The notes under the pieces were generated by a model. The model was given only the letters and a program-made list of their open reading frames with translations. It was not told the origin of the DNA and did not search any database. A program made the position numbers and the translations under genes. A stretch of DNA of 64,000 bases from Ophiocordyceps camponoti-saundersi (nom. inval.) (taxonomy: Eukaryota; Ascomycota; Sordariomycetes; Hypocreales; Ophiocordycipitaceae), in the NCBI GenBank assembly GCA_003339415.1, contig PDHQ01000078.1, positions 80,928 to 144,927 on the forward strand, written 5' to 3'. Positions 32,516 to 45,573 of the stretch are shown piece after piece (positions within the stretch are counted from its first letter, which is position 1; the number at the start of each line of letters is the position of its first letter).

Positions 32516-35500
32516 ATGGCGGACTCAGGACAGTCGTCCATCACGGTGGCAGGTATGATATTACTATGACTTCCTGCGTGAGATGCATGGGACGAGAGGC
32601 TCTTGACTAACATTTTGATTTACTTTGCAGTGCGAGTACGGCCGTTTACGATTCGCGAAGCTGCACAGCTGTAAGGCTTGATCCCCCTTCTCTTGCCGTG
32701 AAAGATCAGGCTGCTGACGCGTATCTGCAATCACAGGCAGAAGAGCGACGACAGCACCGTGTTTCTCGGCGATGGATCTCTTGCTGGGGCGCCGACGCCC
32801 AAGCTTCACCAGCGAGGGCTGCGGAGCGTGATCAAGGTGGTAGATGATCGATGCCTGTATGTGTCTCCTTCCTTCCTCCCCTCCTCTCTCTTTCGCTTCG
32901 CTGACAGGCACACGTTGCAAAGGGTTTTCGATCCCCCAGAGGACAACCCCGTCCAGCGATTCTCTCGCTCCGTTATTCCCACCTCCAAAAAAGTAAAGGA
33001 CCAGGTCTTCGCCTTCGACCGCGTCTTCGACGAAAACACGACACAAACAGACGTCTACGAGGGCACGACGCGTAACCTGCTGGACAGCGTGCTGGACGGC
33101 TACAACGCCACCGTCTTCGCGTACGGGGCAACGGGCTGCGGCAAGACGCACACTATCACGGGTACGGCGCAGCATCCAGGCATCATCTTCTTGACGATGC
33201 AGGAGCTGTTCGAGAAGATGGAGGATCGCAGTCAAGAGAAGACGACGGAGCTGACGCTTAGCTATCTCGAGATCTACAACGAGACCATTCGCGACCTGCT
33301 CGTGCCCGGCGGCAGCAAACAGGGCCTGATGCTTCGTGAGGACAGCAACCAAGCGGTGACGGTGACGGGGCTAACGAGCCACCATCCACGCGATGTTCAG
33401 GAGGTCATGGACATGATCGTCCAAGGCAACGAATATCGGACCGTGTCGCCGACAGAGGCCAACGCCACTTCTTCGCGCTCGCACGCGGTGCTGCAGATAA
33501 ACATATCGCAAAAGGATCGCAACGCCGACGTCAGCGAGCCGCACACGATGGCGACGCTCAGCATCATCGATCTGGCCGGTTCGGAGCGGGCGTCGGTGAC
33601 GAAGAACCGCGGCGAGAGATTGACCGAAGGCGCCAACATCAACAAGTCTCTGCTGGCCCTGGGCAGCTGCATCAACGCCCTGTGCGATCGACGACAGCGA
33701 GCTCACGTACCGTATCGCAACAGTAAGTTGACGAGGTTGCTCAAGTTCTCGCTCGGCGGAAACTGCAAGACGGTCATGATTGTGTGCGTATCTCCTTCGA
33801 GCGCACACTTTGACGAGACGCAGAACACACTGCGGTATGCGAACCGGGCCAAGAATATCCAGACCAAGGTGACGCGAAACGTGTTCAACGTCAACCGTCA
33901 CGTCAAGGACTTTCTCGTCAAGATTGATGAGCAGATGGCTCTTATCAACGAGCTCAAGGCTCAGCAGCGCGATGCCGAGACCGTCTTCTTCGCTAAATTT
34001 CGGCGCCAGGGTGAGAAGAGGGAGATCGTTGCTCGCGAGGGCCTGCAGAGGCTGCGGGCTGCCTATGATAACGCCGCCGGCTTGCGAACAGAGCGCGTGA
34101 CGACGATGAAGAAGCTGCGGGCGCTGGAAAGGCGCATCGGCCTGCTGTCGGCGTGGATCGCTGCCTTTGATACTGTCAGCGGATCGCCGCCGCCATCGTC
34201 GTCCTTTTGCTCAACAGCCTCTTCTTCTGACGATGAGACGACGACGACAAACAGGACGATGCCGCAACCCTTGACCGCCGTCCGCAAGACAGCTCGTGGC
34301 ATCCTCGCCGAGCTGGAACATAGCCGCCAGCATCTTCATCAGAAGCTCGACCGCACCACCTGGGACCGCGCCCTAGATTCGGCCCTGGCCCATAGCCTGA
34401 AGCAGCTCGAGACGGTCGACGGCGGCGTCGGCTCTGCTTCGACTGCCCTGGAGCGCGAGGCAGAGCTACTCAAAGCCAATTTTGAGCGCGAGGCGTATCT
34501 GGATGTTCTGGAACAGGAGAGGGCCGGAGGAGACACGACGGTCATGATGCAGTCGCTACTGACGGCTCAGTTGGACATGTTGACCTCGCTTGCTGAAATG
34601 CTGGCCATGGATGAGGCTAGCGCCGTGGCCCGGGCTAAGCTGATCATTAACGGCCTGCTGCAGACGGGGTACGACGCTTCGTCTCGAGTCGTCAAGCCGG
34701 ATGGCTCTCTCCCAGCGACGACAACCGAGGTGTTTCCCCCGTCGCGCAAAGGCACGCCCAAGCGCAAGAAGACGGCGGCGACACTGCTCGTCAGGCCGGT
34801 GGTCAACAGCGAGCACGTCATGGCCTCGCCGATGAAGTCGTCGCCCAGAAGGCGTAGGGCAGCAAAGAAGGGCGTCAGCTTCACGCCAGTTAAGAGGGCC
34901 AAGAGCCGTGGCGTACGTTGGCGAGACGACGAGACGGAAGAGGGGACGCTGGCCGACTTTGAGAAGACGCCGCAAAAGCCGGCTGATTCTTCTCCGGAAA
35001 GGCCGTCGCCCGAGAAGAAGAAGCGGACGATGGACGTTCAGGAAGAGGAGACGTCGACGACGCCGCCGAGCGTCACGAAAATGACTGCGGCGGCATCGAG
35101 GCCCGGCCGTTTCCAGGACGGCTTTCTTTCCAAGAGCTCGCGGGCAACGAGCGGAAGCGGGCAGCAGGGCGGCTCGCCGTTGCTGACGCCGCCGGTGCTC
35201 AGTCTCAGTCTGGCGTCCAGCTCGCCCGAGTCGTCGAGCCCTGCTTTGCAACCTCTGCGAAGCCTGGACGTGGGCAAAGCCGGGAACAAGTCTCCTCCCG
35301 TGGCTCGGACGAGATTTTTCAGTCCTCGGTTGCCCCGACCGGCAACGGCGATGGCGACAACAACGACGGCCACGATGACGGTGGACGAGAACGCGCCGCT
35401 GCAGACGACGGAGACGGGATCCGACTCCGAGTCCAGCAGCAATATCGACCCCCGCAAGCTCCGCAACGCCATGGACCGCGCCAAGAAGGATAAGGCCCGT

Positions 35501-35875
35501 CGAGCGAGCGTCTCGGCGGCGTCCAACAACAGCCGGCGCGTGTCGTCGATGGGACCGGGCGCCGGCTCCAACCGGGCACCGCCCCCTGCCAGCAGCGCCA
35601 ACGGCATCTCACGGCATCATCGACGCATCAGTCCCGACCGTCGCCGCAGTCCGCCGCTGACGTGCTCGCCGCCCGAGCTAAAGGTCTCTACCGATCGTAG
35701 CTTCACCGTCGGTCAGGCGCGGAGAATGAACCTCGGCGGTGGGGGAACGGCCCTCAGGCCTGATGATGGGCTCCAGTCCGGCGGGGAGACGACTAGGAGG
35801 GTCACCATTGGCGTCGGGGCGGCTGCTGCGGCCGCGAGGAGACAGGAGAGTCGGATGGCTACGACGTGGCGATGA
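32516..35875 (+). CDS. Kinesin-8 motor protein (Kip3/KipB-like)
   Basis: Four exons, 32516-32552, 32631-32670, 32737-32856 and 32908-35875, 1054 residues. The N-terminal motor domain has ITVAVRVRPF, the P-loop AYGATGCGKTHTITG, switch I NATSSRSHAV, switch II IIDLAGSERA, and LLALGSCINAL with VPYRNSKLTRLLKFSLGGNCKT. The VFDPPEDNPVQRFSRS insertion and YANRAKNIQTKVTRNVFNV neck are typical of fungal kinesin-8. Coiled-coil segments (about residues 400-640) and a basic Ser/Pro-rich tail follow; the tail contains SPMKSSPRRRRAAKKG, a probable second microtubule-binding or nuclear-localisation region with SP/TP sites. Kinesin-8 motors walk to plus ends and limit microtubule length in spindles and hyphae. 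Exon 4 may start at 32908 (GACAG acceptor) or, matching the family better, at 32923 (CAAAG acceptor), which removes five residues in frame. Confidence 0.94.
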
Positions 35876-36377
35876 AGCGAGATGCTAGGATTTTCATTTT
35901 CTCCTTTCTTTGGGGGTTGGTGATGGATGGTCCGGATGAGTCGCGCATGTTTTGAGGCGTTTGAGAGGTTGGCTTTGTGTGATGAAGTGTGTGAGTCATG
36001 AAGATTGCTGTATCTTTTCTACCCTTCTTCTTCCATTGTCTGATCTCTCGTCGAGAGAGACTCTGATGATGGTTCAGGTATATTCGTCTGGGTGACGTGT
36101 TGAAGATAATCATGTCGAATTACTCATTGATCGTTTTAGCAGGGCTATATTGCCCTCCGTGTACTCGTGTATCTTCCTCAATCATCTCGCTGCTTTCTCT
36201 GCGAGGGCTGTCTGTATAAAATAGCCTTCATTCCAGGCAAAACTAGGCCTCTCTTCGCGGCTGTGTTGAAGAATATTCCTTCTTAACCAGGGGCTCTAGG
36301 GAGTTCTTCAAGGGTTCCGACGGGTACGAATACGACAATCACTAAAAACAAGATGTGTCACAGGCTATAGGGTAACG
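35876..36377. other. Intergenic region between kinesin-8 and zinc-cluster gene
   Basis: 500 bases, no gene recognised. Confidence 0.6.
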
Positions 36378-38673
36378 GTGATGATCTATGCATCTCAGAC
36401 CACCCCCCTCCTCCATTTTGACGCGAAACTGTCGCACAAACAATCCGCTCCAACCTTTGACCAGTCAGAGCCGCAAATGCAGCGGGCCGAAGCCGCCGCC
36501 GCCCCCGTACGAAGCCGCATTCCCAACGCCTGCGACGGCTGCAAGGCTCGCAAGGTCAAATGCGACGGCCATCTACCATGCGGCTACTGCGCGGCTAGAC
36601 TTCGCTCCGGCTTGTGCCGCTACTCGACCCAGAAGAGGCGTCGGCGACCGCGGTTGAGGACGACGGAGCCGGAGCTGGAGTCGGAGCCGAGACCCGGTGC
36701 GGAGCCGGATGGGGCCGATGAGACGATCAGCTCGTCGTCTCCGCTTGCCGTCGCCGTCGTCGAGGATGAGACCGAGGTGCCGCGGGAAGCGCGGCTGCTG
36801 TGTGACGCCCACGGGAAGCTCGTCTTCATCGGCGACTGCGCTCCGTTGTCCTTTTTCCAATCGGTTCGTCGGCTCGTCACCAATCGTGTTGGCCGGGATG
36901 CTTTTGCCCCGGGATCGAGCCGCTTCTCGGTGCTGGAGAACGCGTCGTCGTCGGCGTCGGCGTCGTCTGCGACTACTGCTCCTGCGGGCGTTACCTTTAG
37001 GGGCGGCTTGACGCCTGTGCTATCCCCTACCGACGTGGCATCTGCCGTGGCCAACTACCTGGCTATGACGACGGGCCTCGTTGATCTGTTCGACGATCGT
37101 CGTCTGATGCTTGACGTCTTAACGCAATGGCAGAGTGGCCGGCATCGTCCTATTGACGACGACGACAACTGCTCCTCGGCCGTCAACTTCCTCGTTCTCG
37201 CAATTGGTCGACTCCTCGATGACGAGCGCCTCTCGCGCCTCTACTTCGAGCACGGCCGCGACTTGGCCTCGGCTTCGCTCGACGGCAGCCTCGGCGTCGC
37301 CACTGTTCAGGCTTTCGCCCTCGTTACTGTCTATATGCTCTGCTCGTGTCGCATCAACGGCGCTTTCCTCTTCTTCGGCATTGCTGTCCGCGCCGCTTAC
37401 TCCCTCGGCGTGCACCGGTCCGAGGTAAATGCCCGGTTCGGGTCCGACGGACATCGTCGCCGTGACAGGCTCTGGCAGAGCCTGCGTGTCGTAGATCTCT
37501 TTCTCAGCACCGCCATGGGAAGGCCGCCTGCCACGTCCGACGTCGACTGCACCGTGTCTTACCGATGCGAAGAAGTCGACGATTCCCAAGTCGACTTGCT
37601 CGGCGCCTCGGTTCAGATTCTGCTCATCACAGAGTCTATTGTGCTCGAGGTCTACTCCCGCCGCAAGATATCGCTGCAGCTGACGGAGGGCATCTCGCGT
37701 CAGCTGCGTGACTGGGCCTTCCGCTGGCTACCGCAGATTAGGCGCGTGCTTCTTTGCCGCGATGACAACGATGACGGCCATGTTAACGCCCAGGCTGTTG
37801 GTGCCTGCCAGGTGCTTGCGTCCTATCACTATGCCGTCATGCTCGTCTGCCGCCCGTTCCTCATGTTCGAGCTTTGTCGCCGGTTGTCTGACGGGTCATC
37901 GTCTTCTTCCGGCCCTACCTCCTCTTCCGGTAGGACCCGGCTGGCGGACGCGTGTATCGACGCCGCTGGCCTCATGGTCGAGCCCGTCCTTGATCTGATT
38001 GACAGGGGCGTACTGAACGTGCGGGTGCCGCTGCTGGTGTACGCGTCCCATCCCTTCCCATGGTAACTCGTCCCTGCGTTGACATCCCGTCGCCACCAGG
38101 TCCTGGCTCTTCGCCTCTTCTCTCGTCCTGGGCGTCGGTCTCCTCGGTAGCTTCGGTCGGAACCTAGAAAAGACGTGCCGCATGTCGATCCGCGCCTTGG
38201 ATCACTTTTCCAAGATAGACGCTCATGCAACACAGTACTCGCTCATCGCCCAGTCCCTTCTTGAGACGGCCGTCGCCTACCTCGAGCGTCGCGACGTCGA
38301 GGAGCGCCAACGACGTACCCAAAGCTCAACTCAGCTGTTCGGTCTCATGCCGTCTCATATGCCGACATCCGATTCCGCTCCTGCGCCGCAGCCGCGGCAC
38401 CCGACCGACCACAACCCCGAGAATCGAGCCGGAGAAGAGGACCCGGAAGAGGGCCCCGTCGGTCAACCGGACCAGGATTTTCCCGCCGGTCTGGCTGACG
38501 CGGGTTTTCTTGGCCTCTCCGAGTCGTCGCTACAAACGTCCGACGCGGACTTTTGGAACGCCGCGAGCTTGCTAGGTGCCGACGCCGACGCCGACGCCGC
38601 CGCCGCGTCCGCCCTTAACCTATTTCCCTTGCTTGACGCCGGCGGCAGCATAGACCTTGCTCACTATCTCTAG
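36378..38673 (+). CDS. Zn2Cys6 transcription factor with fungal-specific TF domain
   Basis: Two exons, 36378-38038 and 38100-38673 (intron GTACGC...CCACCAG), 744 residues. The zinc cluster lies at residues 52-80 (C52, C55, C62, C68, C71, C80; CDGCKARKVKCDGHLPCGYC), followed by a basic linker. The middle homology domain is recognisable by LVDLFDDRRLMLDVLTQW, VQAFALVTVYMLCSCRINGA, FFGIAVRAAYSLGVHRS and DRLWQSLRVVDLFLSTAMGRPP. The C-terminal exon includes LFASSLVLGVGLLGSFG and an acidic, low-complexity tail with repeated Asp-Ala units near the end (ADADADAAAAS), possibly an activation domain. It is the nearest regulator to the kynureninase and IDO genes, so control of tryptophan breakdown is an attractive but untested idea. 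A later Met (residue 34) is an alternative start. Confidence 0.88.
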
Positions 38674-39120
38674 GCGACGCAGTCTATCATAGCGTCGAGC
38701 CATCGCCGCGCATACATACATACGCTCCCGAGGGCGCCAATGCAGAATCCCGTGGCCCATTACATGTATGATGTAGGTCTATTCCAATGACGTACATACC
38801 TACCTATATCCTACCTACTACATCGGATACACATATCGCAACCGCTGACGTCGTTATCCATGAGCAAAGGTCGCAGCGTGCCGCGGGTCCTTTTGACTCG
38901 AGACTCGAGACTCACTTGCATACACGGGATAAACGACGACGCATTCTCATTTCACGTAGCATCATCATCTTCGAAACCCGTCCTTCCTGATCTGATTGAT
39001 ATCAACGAGACACGATGTCTGAGCGGTGTGGGTCAGGCATGCGGTCTGTTATGCTGTGATCTTATCGTCAGGTTGCCCTTATTTGCCCCCCCAGGCAGGA
39101 CGTTATTCTTGACGCGGGCT
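38674..39120. other. Convergent intergenic region
   Basis: 3' flanks of the zinc-cluster gene and kynureninase, with CATACATA and CTACCTAC simple repeats (38714-38820). No gene. Confidence 0.6.
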
Positions 39121-40672
39121 TTATCTTGCATCATCACCTTCCAGAGCGGTACGCAGGATCTGAACAAAGGTCCAGACGTCGTGGAACGAGCAGTAAAGCG
39201 GAACCGGGGCAACGCGGATAACGTCGGGTTTGCGCTTGTCGCACGCGACGCCGTTGACCTCGAGCGCGCGAGCAACGTTCTCCAGAAGGCCCTCGCGAAG
39301 TAGCAGGCTCAGCTGCGTGCCGCGCTGAGCCGGGTCGGATGGCGTGATGATGCGGAAGAGTGGCTCCCCGGTCGACGACGACGCGTGGAGGAGCAACAAG
39401 TGCTCGAGGTAGGCGGTCAGGACGAGGGCCTTGGACCGCAGGTCACGCATCGACGTCTTGGCAAACACGGACAGGGCGCCGCGCAGGCTTGCGAGGTCGA
39501 TGGCGGATGGGTTGGACAGCTGGAAGCCGGCGGCGCCGGGCGAAGGGACGAAGAGTGTGTCCATGTTGAAGCGGACGGACTTGTCTCCGCCGTACCAGCC
39601 AGCCAGGCGCGGGTGGTAGTCGAGCGTTTGGCCGGGTCGGACGAAGCCATGGCGCTCGTGAACGAAGCAGCCGGCGATGGCGCCGGGACCGGCGTTGAGA
39701 TACTTGTAGGTGCACCAGCAGGCGAAGTCAACATCCCAGTCGTGCAGCCGCAGCTCGACGTTGCCGACGGCGTGAGCCAGATCCCAGCCGACTACGATAC
39801 CGTGGGAACGGGCGCGGGCCGTGATGGTGGCCATGTCGAACAGCTGACCCGAGTAGTACTGAATGCCGGGCAGCAGTAGCAATGCCGCGTCGTCGGCGTG
39901 CCGATCAATGGCTGCCAGCACCTTTTCCGTGGGGATCAGCGCCGAACCGGCGTCGGGCTCCAGCTTGACCATACATTCGACCGGGTCGAGGCCGTGCCAC
40001 CGGACCTGGCTTTCAATGACGTAGTGGTCGCTGGGGAAGGGCTTCCACTCGAGTATCACCTTGTTGCGACGGCCTGAGGGGCGGTAGAAGCTGGCCATCA
40101 TGAGGTGCAGGTTGACGGATAGCGTGTTCATGATGACGATCTCGTGCGGGGCGCATCCGACGATGTCTGCCGAGGCGCGGGCGCAGCTTTCGGCCAGATC
40201 CTGCCACTGCGTCAGAGGCGAGTCAGTCAGGTCTGTGAAGTGACCGTTGACGCCGAGCGAGGCCCACGTCTCGAGCTGGGCGTCAATGTGCCGTCGAATG
40301 GCTCGGGGCTGGGCGCCGAGCGAGTTGCCGACCAGGTAGATGGCCTGCTGTTCCGAGGCGTTGACATGTCCGTTGGGCTCTCGGCCGATTGTCTGCTCTG
40401 ACCGATCAACCTGCGCTGGTCGCGAAGCGTCAGACGAGACTGGTAGGGAAGTAGAAGGATCAAGGGTCGATGACTTGTAACATACCGGGCAGCGTCCCAT
40501 CGAGGGCGCGCTTCCTGAGCGACGCCTTGGACGGCAGTATAAATTCGTCGCGTAGATGCCGGAGGCTGTCCTGCTGATCGAGTGACTTGGCGAAGGCGAC
40601 CGAGTCGGCCTCGGTCGGGAAGCCGGGTTTCTGGCCGCATCGTAGCCTCTCGACAAAGGTGGGGAGACTCAT
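39121..40672 (-). CDS. Kynureninase
   Basis: Two exons, 40672-40486 and 40439-39121 (intron GTATGT...CTACCAG), 501 residues. Family segments: [40 protein letters not shown] with [67 protein letters not shown], the PLP-lysine region [45 protein letters not shown] and [10 protein letters not shown]. The enzyme cleaves kynurenine or 3-hydroxykynurenine to anthranilate or 3-hydroxyanthranilate plus alanine (Bna5 step of de novo NAD synthesis). It is divergent from the IDO gene across a 1.28-kb shared upstream region. The ATG at 40672 is chosen since [19 protein letters not shown] begins the typical N-terminus; the frame extends upstream to 40792. Fungi often carry paralogues, so a secondary role is possible. 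Confidence 0.94.
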
Positions 40673-41953
40673 GGCAAAGCGCTGGCGACTGGGCGCTGAC
40701 GAGGAGAAGAGAAGGGAGAAAGAGGACGACGGTGAAGATGAGCGGATACGACAGTTTTTGAGGAGCTTCTGCTGGCTGCGCGGGCGCATCACAGCCGACT
40801 GATAGTCGCCTTTCTCCGCCTCCCTCTCGTTGCAACTAAGCAGCGCGGGCTTCCAGACCGGGCGACGTCACGGATGCGGATGCGGATGCGGAGACGGAGA
40901 CACGGGTCGGAAGAGGGCACAGCGTGTGATGCGGACCGGACACTGTAGGACGAGCTTATCTTCGTGGTTACCTAATTATCTACCTATCTATTTTCATCTG
41001 ATCCGCCAATCGATAATCGTGGATTCGATTATCCGTACATAGAGGACGCCACCATCTCTTCGCTCTCGTCTTGGCTGGTTTCATCAACATGCCTGTTGGA
41101 GCCTTGGAGGATGATGATGATGGACGCACCTGAAGCAGCGGTTGGTATGATATCAGACGGGAACGATCTGCGTTCAGGAAACCAACGATGGATGCATACA
41201 AATAAACAACCGTTAGCTCATCCGTGCGCCTTTATACAGTCAGTTCGCCTATCTACATACCTACATACATACAACGGGTCGTATCCTTCTGTTGGCACTT
41301 GGCAGTGACGGGACTGATGGGCACAGACTTGTTCAAACCCTTCTCCAAACCCTCCGCCTCTCTCTAGATGGTCCCCCCCGCTGCCAAGCCAAAAGGTTAA
41401 ATCCCGAACCTGGAATGCTGGGCTTGCCGGCCTTCTTCGGCTTACGGGTCCCTCATCCGAAAGACCCGCCATCCGAACTTCCGCCCACCTCGTGACCTGG
41501 ACGAAAAGCCGATTTCCCCTTGTCGTTGGTCTTCCGTTTCACTTTGCCCCCAACGCGGGGGGGTCCCTCTCCCCATCATCTCGTTGCGCCTCGGCCGTCT
41601 TGGGAAATAGACTTCTGACCGCAGCAAGTCTGTAATAGGAGCTTTGGTCCTTTGCCTGCGTATGTACGTATGTATGTAATTATAAATATGCACTTGTCGT
41701 AAGATTAGAACCAGGGGTAAGACGATAGAAACCCTTTGCCTCTTATGCTCGTGGCCACACGGACTAGGCCTCATGTGACGATCACTCGATAGGGTATATA
41801 TGTCTGGGTGTTGAGGGAAGACGATCCCTTCCGAACCTTTTTTTACTCTTTCGTTTATTCATCCGCGTGCAACGCTGTTCCCCTTTTATAACCTTCGTCG
41901 TTATCATCCTCCTCCGCCGTCGAGTCCCTGTTACATCACACCTATCGGGCTTC
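40673..41953. promoter_or_regulatory. Shared divergent upstream region of kynureninase and IDO
   Basis: 1.28 kb between the start codons of two consecutive-pathway genes. It includes a CGGATGCGG/GGAGACGG-type repeat near 40874-40905 and CATACATA repeats. It contains CGG triplets of the kind zinc-cluster factors bind, but no spaced pair is asserted as an operator. No intervening gene was found. Confidence 0.5.
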
Positions 41954-43332
41954 ATGTCGCCCCACGCCGTTCCCGTGGCCACGAAGAACCCAGGCGGGCC
42001 GTCGGTCGATTTGACGGAATTCGCCGTGACGAGAAACGCTTTCCTCCCCGAATGCAGCCCTCTTCAGAAGCTTTCCGACCCTTATTACCGGCCTTGGGAG
42101 GCTATTGCTAGACGGTTGCCGTCTCTCCTGGAAACTGATACCCTTCGCCATGCTGTTGCTGAGCTCCCGGTGCTCTCGACTGCTCGTCTGGGCTCCGATG
42201 CCGAATGGCGGAGAGCATATGTAATGCTGGCTTTCATAGCTAATGCCCACGTATGGGGTGGTGACGAGCCTGAAGAGGTATGTAGCAGTAGCTTCAGCTT
42301 CCTTCGTTCATACCTAATCATGAATATCGGCTGACCATAGTCGGATCCATTGAGCAGGTCTTGCCACCGCAAATATCCAGACCTCTCCTTGATGCCGCCG
42401 CATATCTCGAGTTGCCGCCGGTCCTCACTTTTGCCGCTGCTGCACTATGGAACTTCACCTGCTCGGGAGATGACATGTCTAGAATCGACGACTTGAGCCT
42501 CTTGTTCTCCTTTACTGGAACCGAGTCCGAGTCATGGTTCTACCTCATCAGCGTGGCCATGGAAGCCAAGGCCGCCAACATGGTCAACCGGATGATGGGC
42601 GCCCTCGCTGCCGTCAAGACACGAGATTATCCCGCCATCACCGAAGCCCTGCGTGAACTGTGTCGCTGCATTGACGATCTCGGTATCCTGTTGAATAGGA
42701 TGTACGAAAAGTGCGACCCCCTCGTCTTCTATCACGAGATCCGACCTCTCCTGGCCGGCAGCCGGAACATGGAATCGGCAGGCCTCCCCCATGGCGTCTT
42801 TTACGACGAAGGCGACGGCGAAGGCGAGTGGCGGCAGCTGAGAGGCGGAAGCAACGGACAGAGCTCGCTCATCCAGTTCTTCGACGTCGTTCTCGGTGTT
42901 GAGCACGAGGGTCACGGTGATAAGTCGAGTTATCACGCCGAGATGCGCGAGTATATGCCCGGTCCCCACAGACGCTTCCTCGTCCACGCCGAGCGAATGG
43001 GGAGCATCCGCGAGCTGGCGCTGGGCCCGCAGACGACGGATGAGCAACGCCAACTGAATGCCGCATATGTGGCCGCCACGCAGGCGCTAGGAGGCTTCCG
43101 GAATCGCCATCTTCAGATTGTGGCGCGATATATCATAATACCATCAAAGCAGGCAGCGCCGCCGGCGAGTCCGGGGTCAAGATGGCGCCAGAACCTGGCT
43201 AGTTCTTGTTCCGCCCAGCAGGTCGACGACGGACTTAGGGGAACTGGGGGAACGAGGCTTCTTCCCTTTCTCAAGGCGGCTAGAGATGAGACGTGCCGTG
43301 CTGGTACAGGTTCTTCAGCGATAAGGAGATGA
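41954..43332 (+). CDS. Indoleamine 2,3-dioxygenase
   Basis: Two exons, 41954-42277 and 42358-43332 (intron GTATGT...GAGCAG), 432 residues. Recognisable IDO segments: FLPECSPLQKLSDPYYRPWE, LPVLSTARLGSDAEWRRAYV, MLAFIANAHVWGGDEPEE, PPVLTFAAAALWNFT, SWFYLISVAMEA, PLVFYHEIRPLLAG, SSLIQFFDVVLGVEH, Y-MPGPHRRFLVHAE, and near the C-terminus FRNRHLQIVARYIIIPSK, which carries the proximal haem histidine. IDO opens the indole ring of tryptophan to N-formylkynurenine (Bna2 step). A formamidase would be needed between IDO and kynureninase; none is seen in the window. The tail of about 60 residues after the haem motif is poorly conserved and Ala/Ser/Arg-rich. The ATG at 41954 (MSPHAVPVA) is preferred over an upstream in-frame Met. 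Confidence 0.93.
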
Positions 43333-45573
43333 TGATTCTCATCAGAGTTGCTGTGTTTTCGTGTTTGATGGCTCAAGCGTGGCGCATCAAGAGGGGCGTT
43401 GGGGGTTTTTAAAGCATTGCGCATGTTGATTGTGCAGTCTCCGTGAGCAAGGAGCACTGAGGGAACGCGCCCTGTGGTGCAATGAAGTTGATGAATTGCA
43501 ATCTATACATATGGCCCTGAATATCTCGAGAAGTTCGAGCGTGATGTGTCCAAGAAAGAAACGACATTGCAAGAGACAGAGTCTTCTCCTTCTTACCACT
43601 CGTTGCCTCGAAGTTGAAAGGCACCGAAAGCAGTAGCAAGCCTTCTTTCCCAACCCTACATACCACTATCAACTGCAAGGGTATGAAAGGGGCTGGGGGG
43701 TGCTTTAAGGCCTCACTCACGTATATGCTTCAACGACATCAAGTCCGGGCAGGGTCTGACGTTGCTGCTTCACCTTCTCCGCAGCCACCTGCATAGACCT
43801 CGGCCTTGCCTCAGCCGCTAACCACAAACTCAGTAGGCTATAACAACGGCAAAAGAATCCAGGGTATGCCAAGGGTCTGAGCTACCCCAAGCTTAGACCC
43901 TGATCTAAGCCTCTGTCCGCGGGCGGCTTTCTCCGTCACCTGAGGATACCCACTACACGGTAACGGCATCTAACTGTACTCTGACCTTGCTTTGACCATT
44001 CAAGAAGCTGCCTCTTGAGAGGGAGGGGTTTGCGAGACAGTCTCACTAAACGCTTCCGCGTCGGCCGCCGTCCTCACGACAAGCGGAATCGGGGAAGCTC
44101 TGTCCTAAGCACGATGGGGTAACGGGAAGCGAACGAAGCGCTGAAGCCCCCGTTTAACTCAGCCTTACTGCGAAAGGGGAATTTTCCAAAGTAGTTGCCG
44201 CCTTATAGATATCCTTCAGCGTAACTTCCTTTGAATTTGGGCTTGCTAAATGGAGAGATGAGATACGTGTATGCTATCGCTAGGCCGTCAACGATGCGGA
44301 ATATTCATGCCATTCCGGGGTAGCACACTCTATCTTGCCAAGCGTTATCCTTTCTTAAACCAGCCGTACTATGCAACAAAAGCAATATGAATTAACTAGC
44401 TCCTCGTCTACAAGAGTTATCACATGGGTACAAGATTGGCCAAAACCCATGACCCTATATGCAGGGTTGCTCGAATGCCTGCCTTCTCCCTAGTTCACGA
44501 AATGGGGTATCGCGCAGAGAAGGCGGCAACAAAGCCTTCCAGCTTGAACAATCCGAAAGGCATCAACTACGCTGTCCAAGATCTAAGACATTTTCAACTA
44601 AAGCTCTCTGCCTCCTCACCTCATTGCAAATCGCCTATCTAACCTCACAAGTTTCTTTAACCCTAGATAGCAATATTTCTTCATCTTTCTTCAGAAGAAA
44701 AGAATACCAACTTCCTGTCTATATACCTAGGTTTCTACTGCGTCAAGTTCCGGGTAGGGATACATGAATGATGGCAGTAGTTGTCTCAAAACCCCCCAAG
44801 GGGTCTCTCCCCCATTGCCCCTACTGTAATGCGCGTTTAAAAAAAAAAGCTTTCCTCCGTCATGTACGAATATGCAGCCAGATCCAGTCGGTCCCAAGGT
44901 GCGGGCTATGTGTTGTAATGTCTCACCAGTCCCTCATGGTATCTACGATGAGTTCCTCACAATCAGCGCTACTTTCGAATCTGCGTTATTCCTGGATCGT
45001 TAACCATGCATGATACCATCCCCACGGGCCGGAACACACTTACAGTCTCCTACTAACCTGTTGATGCAGCACAAAGCGGTATTACGCTCAACCCTTGTCC
45101 GTGCCTTTGCACTACAGACCTTACGACATCGTGAGATAAGCCCTTCATCGACTCTTTGCTTCAAGAGCGGGACGCAGTCGCTATAGCACCTAAGGCAGAC
45201 CATACTCATATCGTTTTCGTGCCGCTGCCTTTCGAGATGATGCTCATCATCGGAGTTACCCCGATTTGGAACAAGGCCCAAGAGTCATCCCGCGATAGAT
45301 CTGAGAAAATAGCAGTTGAAAGACCGTTTGCTATGAGGGCTGTGACGTTCACGGTCACGGCCGAGTCCGCGGTTAGACAGTGAGACTTTCCGAACCAACA
45401 AGAGATTTCATGCGTACAGCCATCTGGTAGAGAAAGTTATAAGATGTCCCTTCTGGCCGCTCCTCCGATGTAGACAACTATATTCTGGTCGATCTCCGGC
45501 TAGTTCTCTGATCTGATTCTCCTGCAACTCTCCCGCGGATCACCACTATCTTAATCTCCTGTCCCACACTAAG
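43333..45573. other. 2.2-kb intergenic region, no gene recognised
   Basis: Ordinary-looking non-coding DNA between IDO and the EFE-like gene. Several 60-100-residue frames occur on both strands but none has a family motif, a signal peptide or codon bias. No tRNA structure was recognised. Confidence 0.55.

Noticed and set aside
34556..35607. Long minus-strand frames opposite the kinesin tail
   Set aside because: Shadows of a GC-rich coding exon; Arg- or Ala-rich without motif.
39385..39879. 164-residue plus-strand frame opposite kynureninase
   Set aside because: Antisense shadow of a strongly conserved exon.
41300..41360. Possible tRNA T-arm near TTGTTCAAACCC
   Set aside because: No matching acceptor, D-arm or anticodon stem could be found around it.
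44424..45383. Several 70-100-residue frames between IDO and the EFE-like gene
   Set aside because: They overlap on both strands, lack signal peptides or motifs, and cannot be joined into a plausible spliced gene.
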